Positions 52,901 to 62,000 of a stretch of 62,000 nt of DNA are shown here, one piece after another. Positions within the stretch are counted from its first letter, which is position 1; every line of letters begins with the position of its first letter. Origin of the DNA: Acanthaster planci (lineage: Eukaryota; Echinodermata; Asteroidea; Valvatida; Acanthasteridae); contig NW_019091571.1 in NCBI RefSeq assembly GCF_001949145.1, forward strand, positions 83,416-145,415, in the 5' to 3' direction. The notes under the pieces are model-generated. The model was not told where the DNA came from and did not search any database. It saw nothing but the letters and a program-made list of their open reading frames with translations. The position numbers were made by a program, and so were the translations under genes.

Positions 52901-55900
52901 CACAAAGGTGCGGACTTCATCGATGCTGCTGCAGTAACAATGAATCGCTTCTCTGCAGGGGTTTAATAAATTCCTGCTCTTCAACTATCCAGGTGATTTT
53001 TTTTTCAGGAGGCAAAATTCTACGACCAGATAATAACTGAACAGTTACGGTGCGATTACTACAGGAGGTGCCGCCGGCGGCGGTAAACGTACACTGATTG
53101 CTATAGGTCCCCGCACTTATGAAACACCAAGTTTACTGTATCAAACCAAGATCAAATTGACTTTATGCCATAAAAATGTAATCAACTCACAAAATTAGAG
53201 GCAGCATATGACAACTGTTAAGTCACAAAAGACATGTTGACCTAATTACACCCCCGTGGCACCCCAAACAGGTAAACTGCGTTGTGGTTCACAACAGATT
53301 ATGAAATATGAATTAAATAAGCGGTGAATTTTTCACTGTTTATCAGCTCAAGTGTCAACTTAACAAGCCAATTACATCATTTATGTCTTCTCAAATAAAT
53401 GATACAGACTTACATCATGCGTTTTGAGACCGTATTTCGTCACGAAAAAAAAAGACACTACAAATAAAAATCAATGGACTGAATCATACGTTGAAGTGGG
53501 AATACACCCAACCCATCAAAAAATGAATAGGTTTGAACATTACATTGAAAGCTTTTACACATTGTTGGGTTTTCTTCAGGATCCTTCTATCCTTTTATTT
53601 TGTTTTTGAATTTCTTCACTATAAAATGAACTGACAAACTTAGCACTGAAAACCAAAATATTCACTGTATTTTACTGCCCAGTTTCGAAATCCCATAGCT
53701 AAAATGGCTACAGATATCCCAGACTGAGCATTTGTTTTATGGTAAAGAAGTCACGGTTTTACATACTAGATACTAATGGGTGGATGTTTAAAAACAATGT
53801 TATGGTGTTCCAATACAAAGTAATATTTTGTTCACAGATCAATAGAAACAATCGTTTTAATCCTTTTAAAACGTCTAGAGTGAGTTCCATTTAATCATGA
53901 CTGAACACCTTACTGGCCCGTGAACGATCAATAACTACATAAGCTCAAATAACCTGTTCAATAATGTGAGTTTCAACCTCAAGTCAAACTGAAACAGCTT
54001 GCTAGTGATACGTTTCCGGCATTCAGTTTTGCAGATGTCCCAAGTGAACGTGTAAAGTTTGTTTTTCCTCTTGTTACAAACAAAACTGCCGCATGGCCTT
54101 CATATTCCTGACTTTTGTAATATCGTTCACATAGCAGAGTCAGTCGTGTACTGGAAAGACTTAGATATTTTGCTCTGTGGACGGACCGGTTGTTACAATG
54201 ACCAACCAATTTGCTGTCCCAGACAAGATGGATGTTGACTGCCTTTGCGAGAATCGTGACTCTCAGGCTGATGAGTGGTTTCACAAAATGTCAACATGGA
54301 AGAGGAACCTGTCAAGCTGAACAAATCACTCCGCAAACACACTCAGGTTTTAAGCCGATTTTTTTTTACTGTTACCAGGCTTCTTTTCCTCCAATGTGTG
54401 TTAAGATCAGCAGGCATGCACGGATTCAGCACAAGGTAAAAAAATGAATTAAAAAAAAAGTCCGATAGATCGATTTTATTTTCAAAGGTGTACAAATAGT
54501 CTCAATGCGTCTGCCATCGAAATGCAGTAGGTCTGTTGATGTGTGGTCCATTTGTCATATTTCAAAGGTTGTGTGAATAAGTTTTCTATTTATACTATGT
54601 TAAAATATCAGTTTTATCTATGGATTTCCTGTAATTGGCGATCCACCGCTCTTGGGAATATTGGAAATAAAAACAAACGTTATACATTCATTTTCACTTT
54701 TTTTTTTCAAGACTTGTGCGCAACAATGCCGTGTTACCAAACTTTCATTCAAATTACTGAAGAACTACCACCGTTAATTGCCGTTTGATGTTGTTGCACT
54801 TTTGTCTGGCGGTACGGAGAGAGGAAACAATTTGTTGTTATGGAGACCCTTCTGTCTCTGAGGACGTCACAAACGAGGTGGATATGAGAAGGCCAAAAAA
54901 GAAGACATCAGTTTCGCTAAGGCTCCAATTTATTTATTCCCAGTAGGAATCATTATTTTCCTCGATGACGTTCGCAGCAACCTATAAAATCTGTTTACAC
55001 GTTCATTTTGGAAGCTTCTACTCTGCCCGCACAAAAAAACCTCTACAGTGACCAAGGAAGAAAGAGCTGAAGAGTTTTAACATATCGCCAACACAAGCGG
55101 CCAACGTCTCCAATGAGTACATTTGCGATCGCGAGCACGCGTGCAAAAACGTGCGAGCCCTTGTACATTGTGTGGTGTCACTTAGAAAGATAGTACGAAG
55201 CTAGTATGTTGCCTTTAGAGCAATATGAGAAGTTTGACTGCATACTGGTGTACTATAAAGTCATCTGAATGCCAAGGTATCCGGGACAACAGCTAAATAA
55301 AACATCCGAATTCCCAGTATCTGCAGTCATAATACATAGTTGTATACAGTCAGTCGAAGCACGATCGAGTTCGATGTTCCGCGCAATGTTGGCGGATTCA
55401 CTCTACGATCACCCCTACAAATTTCATGCAAGTCTAATGACTAACATTTTACTCGATTATTACCAACGCTTTCACAATTAACCAAGCGTAAGTCAAATAC
55501 ATGTAATGCTTGACTTGCCCCTACTTTCAGAATATATTACCATCCATATACTGATGGTACTAAGGGACCTATGACCTTTTCGAAAACATCAGACGAAAAC
55601 AAAAGATAAACTAACGATTCCTGGACACGGAAATACAACATGCTGTCTCGCTACAAAATTGAAAATCTCTTTTACCCGTAACTGTAGGCCTATACATGAT
55701 TTCGCCAATTTCTGCAAGAAACTACTTCCTCAGCGATTAACAGAACGCGCATTATTAGTAATTTGTCTTAAAAAAAGATATCTGACCAGCACACAATTTA
55801 ATTAAGACTTTCTGCAGGAAATCTCTGTTATCTTTCAATTGTAAGGCATTACTTGTGTTCATAACTTCTTAAACGCAGTCACTGCGTGTTAAACTCAATT

Positions 55901-58900
55901 GGAAAGATAAACTCCAGGTCTTCCGCATACTCCGATGGTTTGGTTTTCATTTCTGACGCCGCATGGGTAGAAAATAAGTCAGACCGGATATACACGTTTC
56001 CTCGAAAAGCGAATCAAAATTGTCGCACGATATGTACACGTACACCCGCCACAACAGAGACCACGTGTGCGGGAATTTAGGCCGTGTCCAAATTGTGTGA
56101 CTACGACTCGACGTTACGCACCAGTCTATGACAATGGCTGAACCGTAGAGTTGTGTGTAATACCAAGACGCAGCCAACTAATTTAGACAGCGGAAGTTTT
56201 CAACCAGATAAAAAGTGCTTCTTTTCATACAAAGCTTTGCAAAGGTAATTTGAAGAGGGCATTTCAGAAATTTCCCATCGCCTTCTCTCTTTTGACTTCA
56301 GGGAACAAAGAAGAACTGACTTCGCCTCTGACTCAGTTGGGCAGTTTCATTCTTACTAATATTCGCACTGCGTTGCAGCACTTTCTTCCATAATGTCGCG
56401 AAATTCGTCACCTTCTACAATTTGCATAGCAATAGTAACAAGGGTCATTACATCGCTGACATGAAACAGTTTACGCACCTGGTGCAAGTCGATTCGATCC
56501 TTGTGTTTCATTTCATCTTTGACTTAGTTTCACTTTCTAAAATAGGAAAATTTGGCTTCCGATGATTATGGAATCTAAAACGACGATGGCTGATCTGCAC
56601 AAACAGGCAACTGTATCAGCAAACTGCTAGCCATATAAATAGATGACGTAAGTGCTCTGAAACTTTACGTCATCACAGCGTTACACCTTTCGTAACAATC
56701 GCAAAGCAAAGGCCTTACGCTTAGAAGACGAGAAGCAAACCCTGAATTTCCCCACTTGAACTCACTCTAGCTTCGACTATGCTTAAGATTGGTAATGCAA
56801 GTTAAATTGTGCCCATTTTGTCTATATAGCTAGGCTAATATGTTACCTTCCATAACTATTTATTAGAAAAACAGTTATGCCATCACTGGCAGAGGTTTCA
56901 GCAATTTGCTATGCTAAAATTGAAAGCTCGGGTGTAAGTTACATTTGCTGAGATTTACTTTTTGGTGTCTGTTGGTTTTGCACATGGAAGACCGTCAGCC
57001 GGCAAACATGATACGCAAATTTTAGAACAAGACACACTAGGCCTACGGGTTTGTCGTTCTTTAATACTTGGATGCAAAATACAGACAAAACCAAAGAAGA
57101 TCGAGGGGACACATATCAGGGTCCTCAGTGAATGTGGATTTGAACTGTGGATTTCATTTCAAAGCAGCCACGAACACTGCTGGAAATACGTTCACACCCT
57201 GTGTATACACTTCAGGCAAGAAAGAGTTACCAAAATTGACGTGTACACAAATTCCGGAAACTATATAAACACTTGGGCCAGTCAGTTCGTTACTCAAACT
57301 GCAGCAAAAGCACAGCAAATTGATGTCCGACATTCAAGTGGCAAATTTCTCCTAAAAGTTGGAAACTTTAACTTCAGTGGACGGTTTTCCCCTGCGAATG
57401 TTACGTGACGACAACATCCAGTCAAATTGACATTCAGTTCGCTTTATTGCGAAGACGGGCCACAGGCTTCAACTGTGATATCAATTCCGAACGCGTGGAC
57501 GGCCTTAAGTGTCCAAAACTTTCTGGCTAGTACCTACAGAATATCAGCCATTCGCAATATTTATATCATACCACATGTATTTGTAATCGCCAATGCAATA
57601 AGCAGGGAGCATGAAGAAAGTTTTGAGTCCCGGCGTCATGAGAGAAACGCTTACTACAGAGCGTGAGTGGAACTGATCCATTATGGGCTGATTACAGCGT
57701 GAAAGCCCAGAGCTCCTTCCACACCGCCACGCGTTGACGCGCAAGACGTAGCCTAACTTTAATTACATCAGGGCGATGAATGTAGCGGGAACTGCACTAG
57801 CTTGGATGGGAACTAACACGGATTCACACGCTATGGCCCTGGGTGAGATACTGTCATGTAAAAGGGCATTCGATCCAGCAGACTGGACTGCTGAACTGTT
57901 ACAAAGCAGTAAAGTGAGATGCTGTTGGGTGTCCCAGACTCCACGGGACGCAACGGAGCGCAAATGAACAGGGAAACGATAATTGTTTACGGCCCAACTA
58001 ACTCCTGGGACCCGCACAAAATTCTCGGAAATATTCCAAGCCGAATATTCAAGAGTTAGCCGAGAGGTTAACTTGTGAATCGAGAAGGAATTCGATGCCG
58101 GTTTGGGACTGCAGCAACAAAGTACATGTAAAAGCACATGGATGCATGCGTTTTTGATGCGCTTTTGTGTCCGCATACGATTGTACTAATCAGACTCGGG
58201 AGACGTATACAACGTGCGAACCGGACTGAAAAAGGGTACATGTACATGTACATTATGAATAGTCGACAGACGACAAACATCCGCTAATTTACGGTTGATT
58301 AGAATATTGACTTCAAGCACATAGGCAAAATAGCTATGGAGACAGTCTTATCTGAGAGGTGTGGGTTGTAAATTATTGAGAGAAAAAAAAGACCTGCTGA
58401 GCCGTTTACTCGGGGAAGTATCCCACAATGCAATGCAAAAACGAGGCAAGTTGGCTCAACTCGAAGTCCTGTGAAAAGAAGGCTAGATTTGTGTGTTTTC
58501 AAAAGCTCAAATTCGTGTTGCAAATTTAATTTCTGCATGACCTCTACACGCAGTTGGGGCACCTTGAGCATCCGAGAGCGTTCATTCATTGCCAAAGATT
58601 GCACATATCAGAACCTGTGACACCACTGGTAAGTGTGACGAAGTAATCGAACGAGCTGCACGAGAATTACACCTTTAAACGCACTACAACGCACGCACTC
58701 AATACACGGCAGTGAAGTCTGAGGCAAAGCATGTCTGTCCGAGAAACACCAGACAAAAAGACCACATCCCAGAGAACTTAGAAGTTCATTTTCTTAACAC
58801 CGATTCTTTAATGTGATATACATGCATGGACACAAAACAATCCCAAAAGACATGTCAGCGACAAAACACGAGTCATAGGTGGGCCCCATGAGCTATCCGT

Positions 58901-61454
58901 TGCTAGCGCACATTTTCATCTTTTTTTGTCATTTCAAATGCTTCCATAATCCACTCCTCAGCTTCCGGGATACTTGCGATGCTTCTTTGAACACTTTGCC
59001 AGTTCCTTGAAAGGCTTCTTGAAGAGCTCCTTGAAGACGTCGTAAGTGGCATACGTTGGGAGAAAGGAAGGAGACTAAGAGAAACAGGCCAGTGATGTCA
59101 TGACGTAACGGCGATGTACTGACGTCATTCTCTTCCTAATATTAGGCTACATCTATAGTATTTTGTGCTACATTTGACTGTCTGTGCAATGCTCCCACCC
59201 TGACCTGGGGATGGCTGCGTGTGCTCTGTCGAATAAGCGAGACGGTGAGGACGAGGTTAACGCGAGTCAACTCGTGGAAGTCAATAAATGAACCAACAAT
59301 CAAGCCAGTGGCTTGGTACAATTGGTCCAAGAGCAACGCGAGTCCAGACATTTTTGAATTTTGAGAAGTTAATAGAATTCAAATTTCAAAATTGTACTCG
59401 AAAGTACAATCAGTCAATGCTTTGTCGCCACCGAGTAAGAATCATTTCAATTCCCTTTTGTTCCATAAAAATGCACTGTTATGCCTTAAGCATCACTCTC
59501 TTAAAGAGCACCTCTAAGGAAAACATGTTTCTCTGATTTTATCTGTTCAAGTAAATATGGAAGCATCCAAATCGAATGCAGTGTCATTTGTCTTTAGAGC
59601 TCGACTATAACAAGCTTAACAGGGCTTTTTTTCTGTTCATGCCAAGATGCGAACTCTGAATGCATCATTCTGAGAAAACAGAGAAAACGAGGGGAACTCT
59701 CGGCCTGAGCTCGTTGTGGATAACCCCTGTGCATGCCAAACAAGGCTACATGCATTATTTGGCATCCACAGGGTTTATCCACTACGAACACAGGGCAAGG
59801 GTTCCCCTCGTTTTCTCTGTTTTCTCAGAATGACGCAATTTACATTCAGAATTCACACCTTGACATGAACAGAAAAACCCTTTTAAGCTTGTTAGAGGGC
59901 TCTGAAGACAAATGACAACGCATTCGATTTGGATGCTTCCATATTTATTTGAACAGATAAAAGCAGAGAAAATGTGTTTCCCTTGGAGGTGCTCTTTAAG
60001 AAAATTTGGAAGATAAATAATGACCGGTAACCCTGCTGCAAACGGGCTTACATTTAATGCTTGCTCCAAGTCTAGCAGTAATTTTGCCTCACAGGACAAT
60101 GTCAGCCATGTACATTCTTTTGTCTAACATGGGAACTGAACAGTTCCAACGAATCTAGCATCACGACCGTTTTACCAAATTATGTCATCAGGCGCATATT
60201 TCACACTACACAAAACCCAGACATTATTATGTTATCATTAAGAACTGTGACCGCAGACAAAAACAATTACTTAATTTCGCTGAATGACGCGTGTGCACAC
60301 CGGTACGACACGGCCCCCATGCACGCTGACTGATAGCATTATAATTGACGCCGTGCGATTCAATTAGGGCATACCATGGCGGAGAAATTGATGGTACACT
60401 ATCATATCATGCGTGAAAAATTAAAGTACCGCGTGCCGCAGAGTACGATTTTTTATCTGATGGGATCTGACCGCGAGGGCTGGTGGGACTATAATGCCCT
60501 CCTCTCGCTGCGCCAGCATTAAAACTCTGACAGGAATCTATGGCTCAAAAGATCTTCGTTATTACGATCGAAGGTTACGTGTCACGCTAATAAAATCTAT
60601 TTTTAACGTAAAAAAAGAAACTGAGTTAAGGACAAGTTATTGATGCTGTTGAATAAGATGGTAAGAGTATCAAACGAACTGATGTAGGTCGTTGCCAAGT
60701 AACGTATACTGTCCGCTTTTCTATATAAAGAACGGGCTATTTGACAAAGGCAACACTGTTGTAACGAAACGGCGTATGAATTTAGTGCCATGATCTTTGA
60801 AACTCACAAGCTGTGAGCGCATTTTAATTTTGTATGTTATATTTACGCACGTCGCATTAAATGAGTACAGTAACATCTCTTTATAAGAAAACGTAGGCCC
60901 TACAAGGGATTCTTATAGCAAACCACTTCTAAACCAGCAATTTACCGAGTCCCAAGTAATCGATGGTTTCCTCTTTTTTTTTTTGCAATCCTGTTTTAAC
61001 GAAATGTGTTTCAAAACTGCGGTCCACTCTTGGATAGGAATGAAGGGCCCTTTTCTCTTCGTCAACTCGCGTCACAATGCAATCTCTTTGCAATTTCAAC
61101 ATCACCGAGAGATTATGTGTCACACTATGTTTGGCTTTATCTCCCACAGAATAATTTACAACTCGGCACCTGAAGGTGTCATAGAAATAGCGCCTTCCTT
61201 ACAGGTGACGACCACAGCACAGGCGAGGGCTACTTTTGTAAAACCAGTGGTGATGACTTTGCTATTACGTTACGATGTATACGTACTAGGCGGTGTGCAG
61301 TTTCTGTCTTCATCCGCGATATTTTCTGTATCATTGCCTTCGTCCTCTACGCCGTCTACTTGCGTGTAACGTGTCGATGCTAATCGGCGTAGGAATACAC
61401 TATGGCGGCTGGGATCATCTAACTGCCCTGTATCGTGGTCTTGCAAATCTTCAC
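31978..61454 (-). CDS. SLC24A3/4: SLC24A3/4-type K+-dependent Na+/Ca2+ exchanger (NCKX), N-terminus outside window
   Basis: Seventeen minus-strand exons: 61287-61454, 51986-52062, 51660-51734, 49608-49692, 48168-48271, 46446-46546, 45312-45365, 40755-40870, 39895-39988, 39230-39326, 37654-37769, 37086-37168, 36315-36402, 35557-35750, 34752-34864, 33395-33460, 31978-32130 (stop TGA 31978-31980). All phases agree over 594 residues. The N-terminal exon is acidic and extracellular with N-glycosylation sites (NDT, NCT). Alpha-1 repeat [20 protein letters not shown] is at 117-136, the hydrophilic cytosolic loop at about 222-390, and alpha-2 ([20 protein letters not shown], then [14 protein letters not shown]) at 466-505. 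Glu129, Asp474 and Asp501 correspond to the NCKX2 ion-binding acids; the last is the K+ determinant. [19 protein letters not shown] favours the A3/A4 subgroup. The signal-peptide exon lies right of 62000. Convergent with RBBP9. Confidence 0.95.
33135..33327. repeat. Foldback element in the SLC24 intron before the last exon
   Basis: tatccagttcgtaagtg (33135-33151) and cacttacgaactggata (33311-33327) are perfect 17-bp inverted repeats at the ends of a 193-bp segment. A second inner pair (gatcgccg and cggcgatc) extends the fold. The segment ends 67 bp from the exon at 33395-33460. It looks like a short MITE. Confidence 0.7.
37476..37486 (+). repeat. tRNA-type B box, likely SINE remnant
   Basis: ggttcaattcc, preceded by actgctaagtttgggggctt, resembles the anticodon-to-T-arm half of a tRNA. 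Only this half is recognisable. Confidence 0.3.
38294..38951. mobile_element. MITE-like element with inverted ends (tcacaccttgac)
   Basis: The left end has gtcacaccttgacaatctag then cagcctatgcc (from 38301). The right end, read in reverse complement, has ggccctatcacaccttgacg and then atttagccagcatatacc (from 38950 leftwards). The ends match over about 30 bp with a few mismatches. The 0.65-kb interior has no coding potential that I recognise. It lies in an SLC24 intron between the exons at 37654-37769 and 39230-39326. Confidence 0.6.
42580..42673. repeat. AT-rich tandem repeat, about 19-bp unit
   Basis: The unit ctatcaaatttattatttt is repeated about five times with a 19-bp period in the later copies, the second copy being shortened and the last diverged. 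It lies in the 4.4-kb SLC24 intron between the exons at 40755-40870 and 45312-45365, where I otherwise see no structure. Confidence 0.85.
46712..46722 (-). repeat. tRNA-type B box, likely SINE remnant
   Basis: On the minus strand the sequence reads catgggttcgaatcccacc, a textbook T-arm/B box. The upstream half does not form a D-arm or anticodon arm, so this is a tRNA-derived SINE fragment and not a tRNA gene. Confidence 0.45.
56642..56674. promoter_or_regulatory. Inverted pair of CRE/ATF-like sites
   Basis: gatgacgtaa (56642-56651) and ttacgtcatc (56665-56674) are perfect inverted 10-mers 13 bp apart, each containing TGACGTAA, a CREB/ATF half-site variant. Function is inferred from the motif only. 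Confidence 0.3.
59101..59127. promoter_or_regulatory. CRE-like site pair including consensus TGACGTCA
   Basis: TGACGTAA at 59101-59108 and the full palindromic TGACGTCA at 59120-59127 lie within 27 bp, close to the palindromic element at 59500. They might belong to an internal SLC24 promoter or enhancer. Confidence 0.3.
59500..60000. mobile_element. 500-bp near-perfect palindrome, TTAA-flanked MITE-like element
   Basis: Starting cttaaagagcacctctaagg and ending in its inverse (ggaggtgctctttaag), both halves match through the whole length: gaagcatccaaatcgaatgca against tgcattcgatttggatgcttc, and gagaaaacgaggggaac against gttcccctcgttttctc, meeting near 59745. The arms are about 250 bp with a few per cent mismatch. 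TTAA lies at both ends (59501-59504 and 59996-59999). No transposase is encoded. Confidence 0.85.
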
Positions 61455-62000
61455 CTACGGAGAAACAAAATTGGAGTGGAATGATCACATCAAATGACAA
61501 TAAGAAAGATGAAATCCAGTGTGATAATTCAAATGTTAACACACGATGGTTCAAGCAAAACAGATATGTCGATTACATATGGTATGGGCTATACTTTTAC
61601 AACGTGCTCAAAATCTATTTCAAGATCAAAGTTGCTTCAAACAAGACCTCGAAAATTAATTATCAATAACCGCCTGCAGGTATTGATTATCTTTAAAAAC
61701 AAATACTCAGAAACATTCTTCTCGCTGTCAATGCCGCAGAATCACTCGGCACCAGGAGATTTAAGGCTACTTGAATATAAAGGCGTCTGCTAAATTTTAC
61801 CTCCTTTCAATTACGCCAACGTGAAACGATGACACTAAACACACACTTGTTTTCGATCATCAGTACGTTTTTAGGAATCAACCAACATCTGTTTTTGGCA
61901 AGCGGATGTTGCGTATAGAAGGTGGAAATGACCACAATACACGCTGCATACTCATCCTAATCAGTGCAATATTATACAGCGGTATCTCTCAGTCGAGTTT
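61455..62000 (-). other. Upstream intron of the SLC24 gene to the window edge
   Basis: The exon at 61287-61454 is preceded on its strand by an acceptor (ctccgtag) and starts in phase 1, so another coding exon must lie upstream. I see none in the last 546 bases. Confidence 0.5.

Larger units (their letters stand above)
52063..61286 (-). other. 9.2-kb first visible intron of the SLC24 gene
   Basis: The intron is bounded by a gtacgt donor at 61286 and a tatctag acceptor at 52063, joining NCTPP to IHEFPEDVF. No further SLC24 exon is seen inside. It contains a 500-bp palindrome (59500-60000), CRE-like motifs near 56642-56674 and 59101-59127, and a short GC-rich patch near 53070. A 148-codon open frame at 56962-57408 (+) resembles nothing I know and lies in otherwise non-coding sequence. 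Confidence 0.6.

Noticed and set aside
56962-57408. 148-codon open frame on the + strand, the longest single-exon frame in the window
   Set aside because: No recognisable domain, no conserved motif, located in an intron of a gene on the other strand and overlapped by other open frames. Treated as chance unless transcripts show otherwise.
31978-61454. SLC24 assigned to the SLC24A1/A2 or A5 subgroups
   Set aside because: The loop lacks the long acidic repeats of A1/A2, and the [17 protein letters not shown] and C-terminal NVFGYVN segments match A3/A4 best.

Overview
This is eukaryotic nuclear DNA: AT-rich, with genes broken into short exons bounded by GT/AG introns, and many small transposon-like repeats. 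The proteins are clear animal orthologues, the repeats are mostly non-autonomous DNA elements and foldback sequences, and introns run from about 0.2 to 9 kb. I infer a marine invertebrate, most likely a non-vertebrate deuterostome (amphioxus, hemichordate or echinoderm). The sequence alone does not settle the species.

Layout, left to right. (1) 336-1394, + strand: the last two coding exons of FUT8 (alpha-1,6-fucosyltransferase, including its SH3 domain). The rest of the gene lies left of the window. (2) 1395-9453: gene-free region holding a hAT-like element with a perfect 8-bp target duplication, two copies of a foldback repeat and a 60-bp tandem repeat. (3) 9454-16980, - strand: complete SRP54, 14 coding exons, 515 residues. 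Every splice phase agrees. The stop codon sits inside a 79-bp tandem duplication. (4) 16981-18283: a 1.3-kb divergent intergenic region. (5) 18284-25126, + strand: an RBBP9-type serine hydrolase followed by a second tandem set of exons 2-5 for which no first exon could be found. The second set has Cys in place of the nucleophile Ser. (6) 25127-31977: region between convergent genes, with a candidate alternative last exon of the next gene. (7) 31978-61454, - strand: an SLC24A3/4-type K+-dependent Na+/Ca2+ exchanger, 17 exons seen, 594 residues. The extreme N-terminus is outside the window to the right.

The four genes are housekeeping or secretory/ion-transport genes and do not form one pathway: FUT8 is a Golgi core-fucosylation enzyme, SRP54 the GTPase of the signal recognition particle, RBBP9 a small alpha/beta hydrolase and SLC24A3/4 a plasma-membrane Ca2+ exporter. 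Their grouping resembles the human 14q/20p11 paralogon (FUT8 and SRP54 on 14q, RBBP9 and SLC24A3 close together on 20p11), so this may be a pre-duplication linkage.

The most interesting feature is the RBBP9 locus: two catalytic cassettes of identical exon structure, each with its own stop codon, that could share one first exon. One keeps the Ser nucleophile and an LxCxE motif; the other has neither.
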